Assembly: GCF_012927205.1 (NCBI RefSeq)
Contig: NZ_JABBGC010000001.1
Coordinates: forward strand, 2,666,810 to 2,730,809
Direction: 5' to 3'
Length of the DNA stretch: 64,000 bases
DNA from: Chitinophaga fulva
GTDB taxonomy: Bacteria; Bacteroidota; Bacteroidia; Chitinophagales; Chitinophagaceae
In this document: piece by piece, positions 44,054-52,944 of the stretch
Position numbering within the stretch: position 1 is the stretch's first letter
Layout of the letters: the number at the start of each line of letters is the position of its first letter
Notes under the pieces: generated by a model
The model's input: only the letters and a program-made list of their open reading frames with translations
What the model was told of the DNA's origin: nothing
Database searches by the model: none
Position numbers and translations under genes: made by a program

Positions 44054-45385
44054 ATGGCCATTGTAGAATTGGTAATGCCAAAAATGGGAGAAAGCATCAT
44101 GGAAGCCACCATTTTGCGTTGGCATAAAAAGACGGGCGATCACGTAAAAGTGGATGAAACCGTGTTGGAAATTGCTACGGACAAAGTGGACAGTGAAGTC
44201 CCCTCTATTGCAGAAGGGGTAATCACCGAAGTACTCTTCAAAGAAAATGATGTAGTACCGGTAGGCACTGTGATAGCTCGTATCAATACCAATGCCGATG
44301 CAGCGGTCAATACTGCACCTGTACCTGAAACACCGGTAGCGGCCTCAGAGCCTAAGTTTACCGCTGCTGCCGTACCTTCCGCTGCCCCCGTTGCAGCTCC
44401 CGCCGCTGCTCCTGCTGCCGGCGGCGCCAGATTCTATTCCCCGCTCGTGCTCACCATTGCACAACAGGAAGGCGTTAGCTTCGCCGACCTGGAGAGGATT
44501 CCCGGTTCCGGCAGCGATGGCCGTGTAACCAAAAAAGATATCCTGCAATATGTGGCAGACCGTAAGGAAGGTAAGGTGATCCCCGACGTAACACCTGTTG
44601 CGGAAACCGCCGCTGCCCCTGCTGTACGCAGCACGCCGGCAGTAACCACCACCGTTGCTTCCCCAACCTATAACGGCAACGTGGAAATTGTGGAAATGGA
44701 CCGCATGCGCAAGCTGATCGCCAACCACATGGTGATGAGCAAACAAACCAGCCCGCACGTGACCAGCTTCGCAGAAGCCGATGTGACCAACATGGTGAAA
44801 TGGCGCGATCGCATGAAAGGTGAATTCGAAAAAAGAGAAGGCGAAAAACTGACGTTCACACCACTGTTCATAGAAGCTATCGTGAAATGTATCAAACGTT
44901 TCCCGCTGATCAACTGCTCCCTCGACGGTGATAAAATCATTATCAAAAAAGATATCAATGTTGGTATGGCTACCGCCTTACCTTCCGGTAACCTGATCGT
45001 GCCTGTGATTAAAAACGCGGACATGCTCAACCTGACTGGCCTCAGCAAACAGGTAAACGGCCTGGCCAATGCTGCCCGTCAGAATAAATTGAAACCGGAA
45101 GATACACAGTCAGGTACCTTTACCATGACCAACGTAGGTACTTTCGGCAGCCTGATGGGAACCCCCATCATCAACCAGCCGCAGGTGGCTATCCTGGCTG
45201 TTGGCGCTATCAAAAAACGCCCTGTGGTAGTGGAAACCGAGCAGGGTGACTCTATCGCTATCCGCCACATGATGTACCTGTCCATGTCTTACGATCACCG
45301 TATCGTGGATGGCTCTCTGGGCGCTACTTTCCTGACTGCTGTGGCACAGGAGCTCGAAAACTTCGATCCGAAAAGGACCATCTAG
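44054..45385 (+). CDS. 2-oxoacid dehydrogenase complex, dihydrolipoamide acyltransferase (E2)
   Basis: The 443-residue protein has one lipoyl domain (residues 2-77) with the lipoylated K44 in ATDKVDSE, an Ala/Pro-rich linker, a peripheral-subunit-binding domain near 128-167 (FYSPLVLTIAQQEG, SGSDGRVTKKDI), a second linker, and the catalytic domain ~205-443 with the active-site H415 and D419 in SYDHRIVDG. It transfers acyl groups to CoA in a multienzyme complex. Whether the complex is pyruvate, 2-oxoglutarate or branched-chain dehydrogenase cannot be decided because E1 and E3 genes are not in the window. Single lipoyl domain and linker pattern fit the branched-chain/pyruvate type of Bacteroidota. 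Strong terminator follows. Confidence 0.93.
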   Translation: MAIVELVMPKMGESIMEATILRWHKKTGDHVKVDETVLEIATDKVDSEVPSIAEGVITEVLFKENDVVPVGTVIARINTNADAAVNTAPVPETPVAASEPKFTAAAVPSAAPVAAPAAAPAAGGARFYSPLVLTIAQQEGVSFADLERIPGSGSDGRVTKKDILQYVADRKEGKVIPDVTPVAETAAAPAVRSTPAVTTTVASPTYNGNVEIVEMDRMRKLIANHMVMSKQTSPHVTSFAEADVTNMVKWRDRMKGEFEKREGEKLTFTPLFIEAIVKCIKRFPLINCSLDGDKIIIKKDINVGMATALPSGNLIVPVIKNADMLNLTGLSKQVNGLANAARQNKLKPEDTQSGTFTMTNVGTFGSLMGTPIINQPQVAILAVGAIKKRPVVVETEQGDSIAIRHMMYLSMSYDHRIVDGSLGATFLTAVAQELENFDPKRTI

Positions 45386-45436
45386 GAGTTTTTTGATCGG
45401 CGATTTTTTGATTTCGTGGATCATCAGAACGAATAT

Positions 45437-45481
45437 AAAAGGGAAGACCGGCGTGACATTGTCGCGCCGGTCTTCCCTTTT
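45437..45481. terminator. Strong terminator after the E2 gene
   Basis: A perfect 17-bp stem (AAAAGGGAAGACCGGCG with CGCCGGTCTTCCCTTTT) with an 11-base loop; A- and T-rich ends make it bidirectional. Confidence 0.94.
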
Positions 45482-45529
45482 ATGAACTGGTTAATCATCC
45501 GGGTTGATCATCTCCCCAAAATCAAAAAT

Positions 45530-45566
45530 CCCCAAATAAAAAGAGGCGCTGGTGAAAGCGCCTCTT
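45530..45566 (-). terminator. Terminator of the RRM protein gene
   Basis: On the minus strand a 10-bp stem (AAGAGGCGCT with AGCGCCTCTT) with a 6-base loop is followed by TTTTTATTT, about 26 bp after the stop codon. Confidence 0.9.
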
Positions 45567-45592
45567 CAATTCCTTTGTGCCCGAATAAGGGA

Positions 45593-45910
45593 TTAGTAAC
45601 GACGATCGCGGGAGCCATATCCTCCTCCGCCACCACGATTACCACCACCTTTGAAATTATTATTCGGCTGTTTAGGTCTTGCTTCGTTTACCATTAATTG
45701 CTTGCCTTCTATCTCGCTGCCGTTTAAACTATCCATAGCCTTGGCTCCTTCTTCCTGATTAGGCATTTCCACAAAACCGAAACCACGAGAGCGGCCTGTT
45801 TCATGGTCTTTGATAACCTTAGCGGAGGTAACCTCTCCATAATCGCTGAAAATCTGATGGAGATCCTCATCGGTCAACCTATAGTGCAGGTTGGCTACGT
45901 AAATGTTCAT
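45593..45910 (-). CDS. RRM-domain RNA-binding protein with glycine-rich tail
   Basis: A single RNA-recognition motif fills residues 1-78: RNP2 is IYVANL at 3-8 and RNP1 is RGFGFVEM near 42-49, with the aromatic residues that stack on bases. The last 27 residues (KQPNNNFKGGGNRGGGGGYG) are Gly/Arg-rich and end DRRY. Bacterial RRM proteins of this shape are found in cyanobacteria and Bacteroidota and are often cold-induced; binding to A+U-rich or structured mRNAs is expected, the targets are unknown. The 105-residue length is usual. It has a long non-coding upstream region, a possible site of regulation, and its own terminator. Confidence 0.93.
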   Translation of the reverse strand: MNIYVANLHYRLTDEDLHQIFSDYGEVTSAKVIKDHETGRSRGFGFVEMPNQEEGAKAMDSLNGSEIEGKQLMVNEARPKQPNNNFKGGGNRGGGGGYGSRDRRY

Positions 45911-46394
45911 GATAACTGAAATTAAAAAAATGAAAAATAATATACTGAAGTTATGAAATAAACATCAATAAAGTGGTTAAGGTTAAAAAATATTTCCGGC
46001 GAGTGTTGCCCGGTTGTTGCCCAATCACCGTAAAACCCTTTACAGTCAAGCTTGTACGACATTTTTACTTTACCGAAATAGTTTGCGATTTATCACGTAA
46101 TATTGTTAGTTATTGTTTTTATTTTTCATATGAATGAGGCGCTGAATCACGTTGGCAGCAGCATTTATACCGGTTTTTTCGGTTGCCGGACAGCGGTTTT
46201 ACCGCTTTTTACTGTTTGGGTGTTGTTGGGATTTCGTTCAACAGCAGTAAAGTAAACTGACGGAAGTAGGGGGGGCTGGAATGTCATATTCATGACATTT
46301 ACGCAGGCAAGGCTGCAAAGGGGGCGCGGCGGAAGACCCCGTGTTTTGTCCCCTTTTTTTCGTAAATTAATAGTAGCCGTTAAATTCATTTTTT
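45911..46394. other. Long intergenic region upstream of RRM gene and unknown gene
   Basis: This 484-bp region separates two divergent genes. I see no convincing coding sequence; a 74-codon frame on the minus strand at 46165-46389 lacks family-like content. The RRM gene would have a leader of up to several hundred bases, as known for cold-shock mRNAs. No exact promoter match or clear hairpin was found. A G-rich run (GTAGGGGGGGCTGG) lies near 46266. Confidence 0.5.
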
Positions 46395-47111
46395 ATGGGA
46401 ACGCTGAGCGAAACCTGGTTTGCGGACGGGTACATTGATTTTGAGTTGAAGAAATACACCTTGTTATCCTACCTGCAGGACATCCACCGTGCCTTTAATC
46501 AAAACAAGCTGTATCCCCAGCTGGCCGATATAATCTTTCATTTTAACAACCTCCGGGCTTTCAGGGAAAATAAACAACTGATGGAACAACAGTTCCCCAA
46601 ACGTTTGACCGGCATCGACCTGGAGAAGCTGATGCTGCTCTATGAAAAAGTAAGTGCAGATGATGAAATGATGCAGGAACTGGAAGAAATCATTGGATAC
46701 GCCCTGTCAGCCATGAACGACACGATCCGTGATGGAACGGAGATTTATGAGTTTGTGCAGGACAAACTGCGGATTTCACCGGTGGGACTGGTACCGCTGG
46801 AAAACACGTCGGGGTATCTGCTGCTTTGTGACGGGCGTTACAGCGATACGCTGGTTTACAGCTACCACCTGACCATTTTTGAGCGGCATGATGAACAGTA
46901 CCGGGGCATCCGCACGGAGTACCTCGAGGCTTATACGAAGGACCTGATACATACCTGTGAACACATCAAAACGATCCTGCTCAGGAAAAACAAGGAGTCC
47001 AACCCGGCGGTATATTGTGTGGAAACGTCATTGGTGCTCCCGGTCAACGAGACCCTGCTGCCGGTGGCCAAACGTAGCCTGGTGCGGTATATAGCCCTTA
47101 ATGCTGCCTGA
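46395..47111 (+). CDS. Unknown conserved-looking cytoplasmic protein
   Basis: The 238-residue product starts MGTLSETWFADGYIDFELKK and has no signal peptide or membrane helix. It appears mostly helical at the N-terminal half (YLQDIHRAFNQNKLYPQLAD, ITQQLMEQQFPKR-like helices) and contains a beta strand region LLLCDGRYSDTLVYSYHLTIF in the second half. I do not recognise a family. It ends TGA at 47109-47111, directly abutting the stop of the convergent DUF4230 gene, so TGATCA holds both stops. Good length, codon use and no overlap suggest a real gene. Confidence 0.7.
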   Translation: MGTLSETWFADGYIDFELKKYTLLSYLQDIHRAFNQNKLYPQLADIIFHFNNLRAFRENKQLMEQQFPKRLTGIDLEKLMLLYEKVSADDEMMQELEEIIGYALSAMNDTIRDGTEIYEFVQDKLRISPVGLVPLENTSGYLLLCDGRYSDTLVYSYHLTIFERHDEQYRGIRTEYLEAYTKDLIHTCEHIKTILLRKNKESNPAVYCVETSLVLPVNETLLPVAKRSLVRYIALNAA

Positions 47112-47732
47112 TCAGTTGAGCGGTGGGGTAGCCGCGGCGGCGCCGTCAAACTGTACTTCAAGGGTATGGTCTTTCAGGAAAGGAGCATAATACTGCTCCA
47201 TGACCTTCCGGATCTTGTCTTTGGATTGCTGTATGTATAACTGATTATTTTCCAGCTGGCCGCGGGAGGTCTGGTACAGTTTCTTCTGTACGGCCGTATA
47301 GGTTTCATCGTCCTGGAAGAGGAACAACCCTTTGCGGTTGGCTGTTTCCATTTTGTCTACTTTCAGCTCGTAGCTCATTAACTTAGGTGTCGGCAAACGG
47401 ACAATGATCTTTTTATCGCTGACTTCTACTTTAAAATGTTTTTCGTCGATATTCACCCCATATTTAGCCTGATAGGGAATAGCTACCCAGACGGTGTTTT
47501 CCAGGAAAGCTTTCTTCAGATTATCGCTCCACCCGCCACTGTCTTCAATATTGCTGCGCTTGATGCTGGCGGTGCCTTGTACGTCCAGGCTGGCCAGTTC
47601 TGCGATTTCCTTTACTATGGTGCTGTTGGAGATCACCTGCTCACTGACATTGGTGGAACCAAAACGTTTGCCCAGCCAGAAAAGAAGGGCGGCCAGCAGC
47701 AGAAAAGCAACAATATAGAGGATCTTTTTCAT
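47112..47732 (-). CDS. DUF4230-domain protein
   Basis: The 206-residue protein has an N-terminal membrane helix (about 5-22, LYIVAFLLLAALLFWLGKR) followed by a periplasmic domain with STIVKEIAELASLDVQG, KAFLENTVWVAIPYQAKYGV-type strand, and KIIVRLPTPKLMSYELKVDK, matching the DUF4230 family as I know it. Function of the family is unknown; many genomes carry one or two copies, and the fold may bind something in the periplasm. Its stop codon is directly adjacent to the stop of the convergent gene on the other strand. Confidence 0.8.
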   Translation of the reverse strand: MKKILYIVAFLLLAALLFWLGKRFGSTNVSEQVISNSTIVKEIAELASLDVQGTASIKRSNIEDSGGWSDNLKKAFLENTVWVAIPYQAKYGVNIDEKHFKVEVSDKKIIVRLPTPKLMSYELKVDKMETANRKGLFLFQDDETYTAVQKKLYQTSRGQLENNQLYIQQSKDKIRKVMEQYYAPFLKDHTLEVQFDGAAAATPPLN

Positions 47733-47830
47733 GAGGATGATTTGAGAAAACAGGCAATATCTCGCCTGTTCCGGCCCTAAATTAATAAAAAGCCGGGAGT
47801 ATTATGTGCGTTTAAGCGTTAACGTTAGCC

Positions 47831-48334
47831 TTACCGGGTAAGGCTGTTTATGAGGGAGGCGTGTTGCGGATAAGCTGCCTGTAAGGTGGTTTTATCTGCC
47901 AGTTCGAAATCAGCGAAGTCGAAGCCTGGTGCTACGGTGCAGCCTGTGAGCGCATAACCGCCAGGTACTTCCACGCGGGAGGCAAACCAGTTGCCGGCGC
48001 AGATGATCACCTGCAGGCTCTCGCCGTTTTGAATATCGCGTCCCAGTTTGTGTGCCCGGAGCTGTCCACCCGGCTCAATCTCATAGATGGTAAGGGTATG
48101 GCCGTCATAGAAATGCCAGATCTCATCGGCGGCGATGCGGTGAAAAGCGGAAAACTGCCCTTCTTCCAGCAAAAAATAAATACAGGTAGACGCATTCCGG
48201 TTGCCCCCCATGCCTGCCGGCAGGGTGCTCATGTCCAGCATCCACTCAGAACGGTAGGTTTCCAGGAAGGCGCCGCCTTCCACATGTGGTTGTAGTTTTA
48301 GTTGGTCTCGCCAGTGGGCGGCAGAATATTGCAT
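47831..48334 (-). CDS. Cupin (DUF985-type) protein
   Basis: The 167-residue protein shows the DUF985/Cupin_5 features: PHVEGGAFLETYRS near the start, TCIYFLLEEGQFSAFHRI, ADEIWHFYDGHTLTIYEI with His ligands, and GCTVAPGFDFADFELAD near the end. Cupins of this group carry a single beta-barrel with a metal or small-molecule site, often acting as isomerases or with unknown substrate. Cytoplasmic, no signal peptide. It is the first of a group of minus-strand genes together with the GNAT and AraC-type genes that follow upstream, but gaps of 50 and 40 bp do not show whether they are co-transcribed. Confidence 0.9.
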   Translation of the reverse strand: MQYSAAHWRDQLKLQPHVEGGAFLETYRSEWMLDMSTLPAGMGGNRNASTCIYFLLEEGQFSAFHRIAADEIWHFYDGHTLTIYEIEPGGQLRAHKLGRDIQNGESLQVIICAGNWFASRVEVPGGYALTGCTVAPGFDFADFELADKTTLQAAYPQHASLINSLTR

Positions 48335-48385
48335 ATAGCACCAAATTGTCGGGGTAATATAATAATAAGAATAGTTATCGGACTG

Positions 48386-48838
48386 TTATTTCGTATAAAC
48401 GTTCGGGTTATGAAGCTGCATAAACTTCTCAGGATTGGGCACTTCCGTGAAGCCGAACTGCCGGTATAATTCGTGTGCATCCTGTGTTACCAGCAGCCAT
48501 CTCCGCAGGGTTTGCAGCTCCGGGTGCTCCAGGATGGCGCGCATCAGCATTTTGGAAAGACCCTTGCCCCGGTAGTTGGTGATCACAAATACATCGGCCA
48601 GGTACGCAAAAGAGGTCAGATCGGTGATCAGCCTGGCAAAACCTACCTGCCGGTCGCGGTGGTACAATCCAAAACATAAAGAACCTGCCAGTGTTCTTTC
48701 GACAACACTGACAGGAATATCTTTTGCCCAGTATGATTCTTTGGCCAGGAAATCGTGTATAACACTTATATCCAGCCTTGATTTGTCTGTAGAAATAGTA
48801 TAATCTCCGTCTTTAACGAGGTAAATCGTAGTTGCCAT
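48386..48838 (-). CDS. GNAT-family N-acetyltransferase
   Basis: The ATG at 48838 (MATTIYLVKDGDYTISTDK) is preferred over the ATG at 48850, giving 150 residues. The fold is clear: a first helix, YWAKDIPVSVVERTL, a strand FGLYHRDRQVGFARLI, then the acetyl-CoA site VFVITNYRGKGLSKML, the conserved R/Q-x-x-G-x-G/A being here NYRGKGLS, and YRQFGFTEV at the end. It acetylates an amine on a small molecule or protein; the substrate is unknown. Lies between the cupin and AraC-type regulator genes on the same strand. Confidence 0.92.
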   Translation of the reverse strand: MATTIYLVKDGDYTISTDKSRLDISVIHDFLAKESYWAKDIPVSVVERTLAGSLCFGLYHRDRQVGFARLITDLTSFAYLADVFVITNYRGKGLSKMLMRAILEHPELQTLRRWLLVTQDAHELYRQFGFTEVPNPEKFMQLHNPNVYTK

Positions 48839-48879
48839 AGTCAGTAACATTGAGCGTTACTAAAAATAGGCAATTTTTT

Positions 48880-49701
48880 CTAACTCGCCACTGCTACCTG
48901 CTGCATAGCCGGGGACGGCATATGGGCGATAGTGGCCGGCATATTGTACCAGGAAGGCATTTCGCCGTTGAACTGTAAATGGTCCTGTATAAACATCGCC
49001 AGATTATAATAGGCCGTAGCCGGCATCTGCCATTGCGCGATCTCTGTTTGTTGCAGCGCATTCCGGAAACGGACCATGCGGGCAAATAACTGCGGCGGCA
49101 TGCCTATTACCCGGTTGAACAACCGCTCCAGCGTGGGGCGGGACAACTGAAACGCTTTCGCCAGTTCTTCTACGCTCACATTACCCTGACGGGCCAACAG
49201 GTAATCGGCCATCTCGTCTGCCTGCTTCAGACAGGGGGCATCGCATTGTAATACCTGCTGAAAAGCCTGATTCAGCGTGGCAGTGATCTCCTGTGGATCG
49301 CGGAGCTGCTGAAGGCGGCTTCCCAGTTGTGACCATACCGGATTCTCATGCAGGTCCAGGTTGCGGTAATAATTGGTGAAAGACTGACCGTCAATGCCCA
49401 ACATGCGGTAACACCCATAGGCATTCAGTTGCACAATCATCATTCTTACCGGGCCGCTCACCTGCAGCTGACAGGCACTGGTAAAATGACCGGTCACCGC
49501 GTGACGAGGCAGGGTAAAGGCTGCATGGCCCGCCGGCTTTATCACGGCTGTTCCTTCTGGAATAAATACCATGTACTGGTCACCCAGCGTAAATAAATGC
49601 TGCGGTAACTGTATCAGGCCGTAGGAATCATCTTCCCAGTAATAAAACTGTTTAACGAACGGACGCAAAGCATCTCCGGGATGGCAGATATGGAAGTTCA
49701 T
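48880..49701 (-). CDS. AraC-family transcriptional regulator
   Basis: The 273-residue protein begins MNFHICHPGDALRPFVKQFY and has an N-terminal cupin-like sensing region (about 1-140) followed by the two-helix-turn-helix AraC domain (about 165-255), recognisable from VSVEELAKAFQLSRPTLERLF, FNRVIGMPPQLFARMVRFRNA and the recognition phrase YNLAMFIQDHLQFNGEMPSW, an unusual form of the usual FxDQSHFxRxFKK end. Ligand and target are unknown; genes near it on the same strand, such as the GNAT and cupin genes, are possible targets only by position. Confidence 0.93.
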   Translation of the reverse strand: MNFHICHPGDALRPFVKQFYYWEDDSYGLIQLPQHLFTLGDQYMVFIPEGTAVIKPAGHAAFTLPRHAVTGHFTSACQLQVSGPVRMMIVQLNAYGCYRMLGIDGQSFTNYYRNLDLHENPVWSQLGSRLQQLRDPQEITATLNQAFQQVLQCDAPCLKQADEMADYLLARQGNVSVEELAKAFQLSRPTLERLFNRVIGMPPQLFARMVRFRNALQQTEIAQWQMPATAYYNLAMFIQDHLQFNGEMPSWYNMPATIAHMPSPAMQQVAVAS

Positions 49702-49864
49702 AGGTACTAAAAATGTGGTGTTAGTGGATATCGCTATCGCTGCAAGTCACACCATACGCTAAAGTGGCGATTATCATTGTAAATATATGTTTTTAATTCA
49801 ATATTTAAAAATGATACTTTGAGTGAACGGATATGCCTGATTTACAAGGGTATTTCATAAAAAA

Positions 49865-49903
49865 AGAAGACCGAAGCCATTCAATCGCTTCGGTCTTCTC
49901 TTT
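49865..49903 (-). terminator. Terminator of the S9 peptidase gene
   Basis: A perfect 13-bp stem (AGAAGACCGAAGC with GCTTCGGTCTTCT) with a 9-base loop lies 47 bp beyond the stop on the minus strand; A-rich and T-rich flanks suit termination on both strands. Confidence 0.92.
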
Positions 49904-49949
49904 TATAATCTACGAAATCAAAAAATCCGTAAATCAAAAAATCCCTAAA

Positions 49950-52790
49950 TTATTTGGTATCAAAGCCCCAGTTGATGCCTTTCTCTGTGGCAGGAACACC
50001 GGATTCCAACCATTGTGGAGCCGGAGCGCCTTTCAGGAAGTGGTCGAAGAACTGTTGTTCACGACGCTGGATGTCTTTGCGGTTCTGGCGTTGTACGAGG
50101 TTATGCGCCTCGTTGTTGTAGTTCAGCAGCCATACTGGTTTGCCAAGGCGACGCAAGCCGGTGAACATTTCAATGCCCTGGTACCAGGGAACGGCGCCGT
50201 CAGCATCGTTGGCCATGATCGCAATAGGCGTGGTCACCTTCGGCAGATTAAACAGCGGAGAGTTCTGGATATACAGCTCCGGCTTATCCCACAGGGTGGC
50301 ACCGATACGGCTCTGGGAGTGTTCGTACTGGAACTGTCGGTTCATACCGCTTTCCCAACGAATACCGCCATAGGCGCTGGTCATATTGGCTACTGGTGCC
50401 CCGGCCCATGCTGCCTTGAAAAGGTTGGTCTGCGTGATGAGGAAGGCTACCTGGTAACCGCCCCAGCTCTGGCCTTGTATGCCCATGTTTTTGCCGTCTA
50501 CCCATGGCTGTTTGGCGAGATTTTCAGCCGCGCTTACAATATAATCGTAGGCGCTTTTGCCCGGGTAACCGTTTTCATAGGTGATATCCGGTGCAAACAC
50601 CAGGTAACCACGGCTTACAAAGAAAGAGATATTCAGCCTGGATGGCGTAGGCGCTGGCGCCTGGTAGCTGTAAAGGCCGTCGGTCAGTTTCTCATAGAAA
50701 TAGAAAATAACCGGGTATTTTTTGTTTGGATCGAAGTCCTCCGGTTTATATAGGATACCTTCAGATGGTTTACCGGTGAAAGTAGTCCATTTATACAGGG
50801 AGGCGCTGCCCCAGTTGTACTCCTGTTGTTGCGGGTTGGTATGGCTGATTTTCACCGCTTTGTTCAACTCGCCGGTGTAAACGTTGGGTGATTCTGTATA
50901 ACTGGCACGGGTATACGTATACGCGTTGGCGTCTTTTGCTTTCAACAGGTCCAGGTAGCTGTTGGCGCCCAGTACCAGCTGTTGCGGCCTGCGCTGCTTC
51001 TCGTTTTTAGCCTGCAGCTGCAGGGAGTAAAAACCGTTGTATTTGCTGCTGTCCTGGAATGCGCTGAGCACAAGCAGGTCTCCCGGGTTATAAAACTTCT
51101 GTTCCTCATCCAGTTTCAGGGCACGGAAACGGGTTTTCTCCTGACGGCCTTTGCCAAAGGTGATCATAGAAGGTGCCGTTTTACCGGTGGGATCTACTTC
51201 CCATATATCGTAGCGGTCATAGATGTATACAAACTTATCATTGTTGAGCCATCCTGCAATACCATATGGTTCTGGTACATCCGGGTGATCATCTTCTTCA
51301 TCAGACAATTGGGTCGGGATGTTTTTGGTGATGTTGACGATGGTGCCGGTAGCGTTGTGATAGGTGGAGTATTGTTTATCCACCAGATCATACCACAGGA
51401 TATACTGACCATTGGGAGAGATGGAGTAGCCGCCATCCAGTTTCTCTTTGATTTTTTTGCGGGAACCGTCTTCCAGGTTGATCAGGTAGCCTGTTTTGAG
51501 GGTACGGCCAATCCATTGCAGCTGGATGCGGTCGCCTTTATCGGTGTAACCGAGGGCGTAGCGGCCATTGCCTTCTGCGGGGATGACCACGTTCTCGAGG
51601 TCTTGATCGCCCAGCTGGAGGATACGTTTGGAGCCGGGATAATATACGGCGGCATAGTTCCTTTTCAGTTCCTTGTCCGCGTTTTTGAGCTGCATGGGTT
51701 GCAGGTAATCATCTTTATAGTTCCAGATATCTACTTTGGCCACTTCAAAATCCACGATGCTGGTGTCTTTCACCGGCAGGATGGGGGCGGTGCCAAAGAA
51801 CAGGCGTTGTCCGTCTTTGCTGAACCAGATCAGGCTGTTGGGGCTGATGCTCCAGCGGGATGGGATACCGCTGCTGTTTTTGTCAGCGGCGGTGATGGCG
51901 CTGTCTTGTCCGGGTTTGTAAAAAAACAGTTGATAGAACTGCTGGAGGGACTTGGCGCTGTCGCGGGTACCGAAATAGGCGGCCTGTTCTCCTTTGTCGT
52001 CGAAGGCGAACTGCTTATAGTCGCCATAGCCGCGGCTCAGTGTGTCTGCTTTGCGGTTGGCGGTATGCCACAGCAATACGCCAGAGCGGGACAGGGAGTC
52101 TTTTTTCTCGGAAGTGATTTCTATCAGGAGGTTGTTGCCTGGTTTGCTGAACGTGTATTCTGCCACGTTCTTAACGGAATCCTGGCTGCCGTCTTTCAGC
52201 TGACGGATCACGAGGGTACCGTTTTCATTTTTATCGCTACCACCTTTATCATCATCTGCACGGTCATCATCGGCTGTTTTGGTGGTGGTTTTACCCTTGG
52301 CTTTAGCGCTGTCGGCGGCTGGTTTTTCTGCCAGGTACGCCAGCCATCCGCTGCCTTTGGCGGGTGTTTTAAAGGATTTGATGCCCGGGAACTTCTGCAG
52401 GTCGCCGGAGGCGAGCGTGACGATGCCCATGGAGTCTTTCGGCATGTCGGCCGGTTTCTTCTTTTTGATGCGGGCTTCACGGGTGTCTTTAAACAGCGGT
52501 TTAATGCTGAATATCACGTGCCGGGAATCGTTGGTGACCACCGGGCTGCTGCCACGGGGAATGGTACGGGACTGGCCTGTTTTGCGGTCATAGATAACCA
52601 GGGAACCATCTCCTTCCTGCGGGGTGACGGTATATACCACCCATTGTCCATCGTTGCTGATCAGTTTCGTGCCGATACTCTGCCAGCTGTCATACACGGA
52701 ATGGTCCAGCGGCTTTTTGGCAGGTTGTTGGGCATAAGCAAAAGAGGCCCCCAGCAGGGAGAAGGCCAGTAACATATTTCTCATGGCCAC
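49950..52790 (-). CDS. Secreted S9-family (prolyl oligopeptidase/DPP-type) peptidase
   Basis: The 946-residue enzyme starts MAMRNMLLAFSLLGASFAYA, a signal peptide cut near AYAQQ. The C-terminal hydrolase domain carries S775 in GQSWGG, D864 in NDADGAVPW and H896 in NEAHNL, matching the S9 triad, after a long beta-propeller region. An insertion with a low-complexity, Lys/Asp/Thr/Ala-rich stretch (around residues 155-195, rich in KGKTTTKT and DDDRADDDKGG) is unusual for the family and is probably a flexible linker. The enzyme should cleave peptides in the periplasm or outside the cell. A strong terminator follows. It lies between the SusCD pair and the AraC-type regulator, so it might process peptides imported by that system. 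Confidence 0.94.
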   Translation of the reverse strand: MAMRNMLLAFSLLGASFAYAQQPAKKPLDHSVYDSWQSIGTKLISNDGQWVVYTVTPQEGDGSLVIYDRKTGQSRTIPRGSSPVVTNDSRHVIFSIKPLFKDTREARIKKKKPADMPKDSMGIVTLASGDLQKFPGIKSFKTPAKGSGWLAYLAEKPAADSAKAKGKTTTKTADDDRADDDKGGSDKNENGTLVIRQLKDGSQDSVKNVAEYTFSKPGNNLLIEITSEKKDSLSRSGVLLWHTANRKADTLSRGYGDYKQFAFDDKGEQAAYFGTRDSAKSLQQFYQLFFYKPGQDSAITAADKNSSGIPSRWSISPNSLIWFSKDGQRLFFGTAPILPVKDTSIVDFEVAKVDIWNYKDDYLQPMQLKNADKELKRNYAAVYYPGSKRILQLGDQDLENVVIPAEGNGRYALGYTDKGDRIQLQWIGRTLKTGYLINLEDGSRKKIKEKLDGGYSISPNGQYILWYDLVDKQYSTYHNATGTIVNITKNIPTQLSDEEDDHPDVPEPYGIAGWLNNDKFVYIYDRYDIWEVDPTGKTAPSMITFGKGRQEKTRFRALKLDEEQKFYNPGDLLVLSAFQDSSKYNGFYSLQLQAKNEKQRRPQQLVLGANSYLDLLKAKDANAYTYTRASYTESPNVYTGELNKAVKISHTNPQQQEYNWGSASLYKWTTFTGKPSEGILYKPEDFDPNKKYPVIFYFYEKLTDGLYSYQAPAPTPSRLNISFFVSRGYLVFAPDITYENGYPGKSAYDYIVSAAENLAKQPWVDGKNMGIQGQSWGGYQVAFLITQTNLFKAAWAGAPVANMTSAYGGIRWESGMNRQFQYEHSQSRIGATLWDKPELYIQNSPLFNLPKVTTPIAIMANDADGAVPWYQGIEMFTGLRRLGKPVWLLNYNNEAHNLVQRQNRKDIQRREQQFFDHFLKGAPAPQWLESGVPATEKGINWGFDTK

Positions 52791-52852
52791 AAATTATATA
52801 TTTTTCGGGCAAAAGCGGAAAGACTTTTACCAGCGGCGGGCTGGGGGCATAG

Positions 52853-52900
52853 AAAGCGGAAGGCCCCCTGACCAATGGTTGGACAGGGGGCCTCCGCTTT
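52853..52900 (-). terminator. Terminator after the SusD gene
   Basis: A long stem pairs AAAGCGGAAGGCCCCCTG (52853-52870) with CAGGGGGCCTCCGCTTT (52884-52900), one base bulged, around a 13-base loop. It separates the SusCD transcript from the S9 peptidase gene downstream. Confidence 0.88.
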
Positions 52901-52944
52901 TTGTTGTTTCGATTTATCTCATTTGCAGATCACACGATGTAAAA

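Noticed and set aside
46165..46389. 74-codon frame upstream of the unknown gene
   Set aside because: Pro/Asn/Lys-rich product with no motif, in a non-coding-looking leader region.
50982..52772. 596-codon open frame on the plus strand opposite the S9 peptidase gene
   Set aside because: Antisense shadow of a gene with catalytic triad and signal peptide; product shows the usual Phe/Gly/Val bias of a shadow frame.
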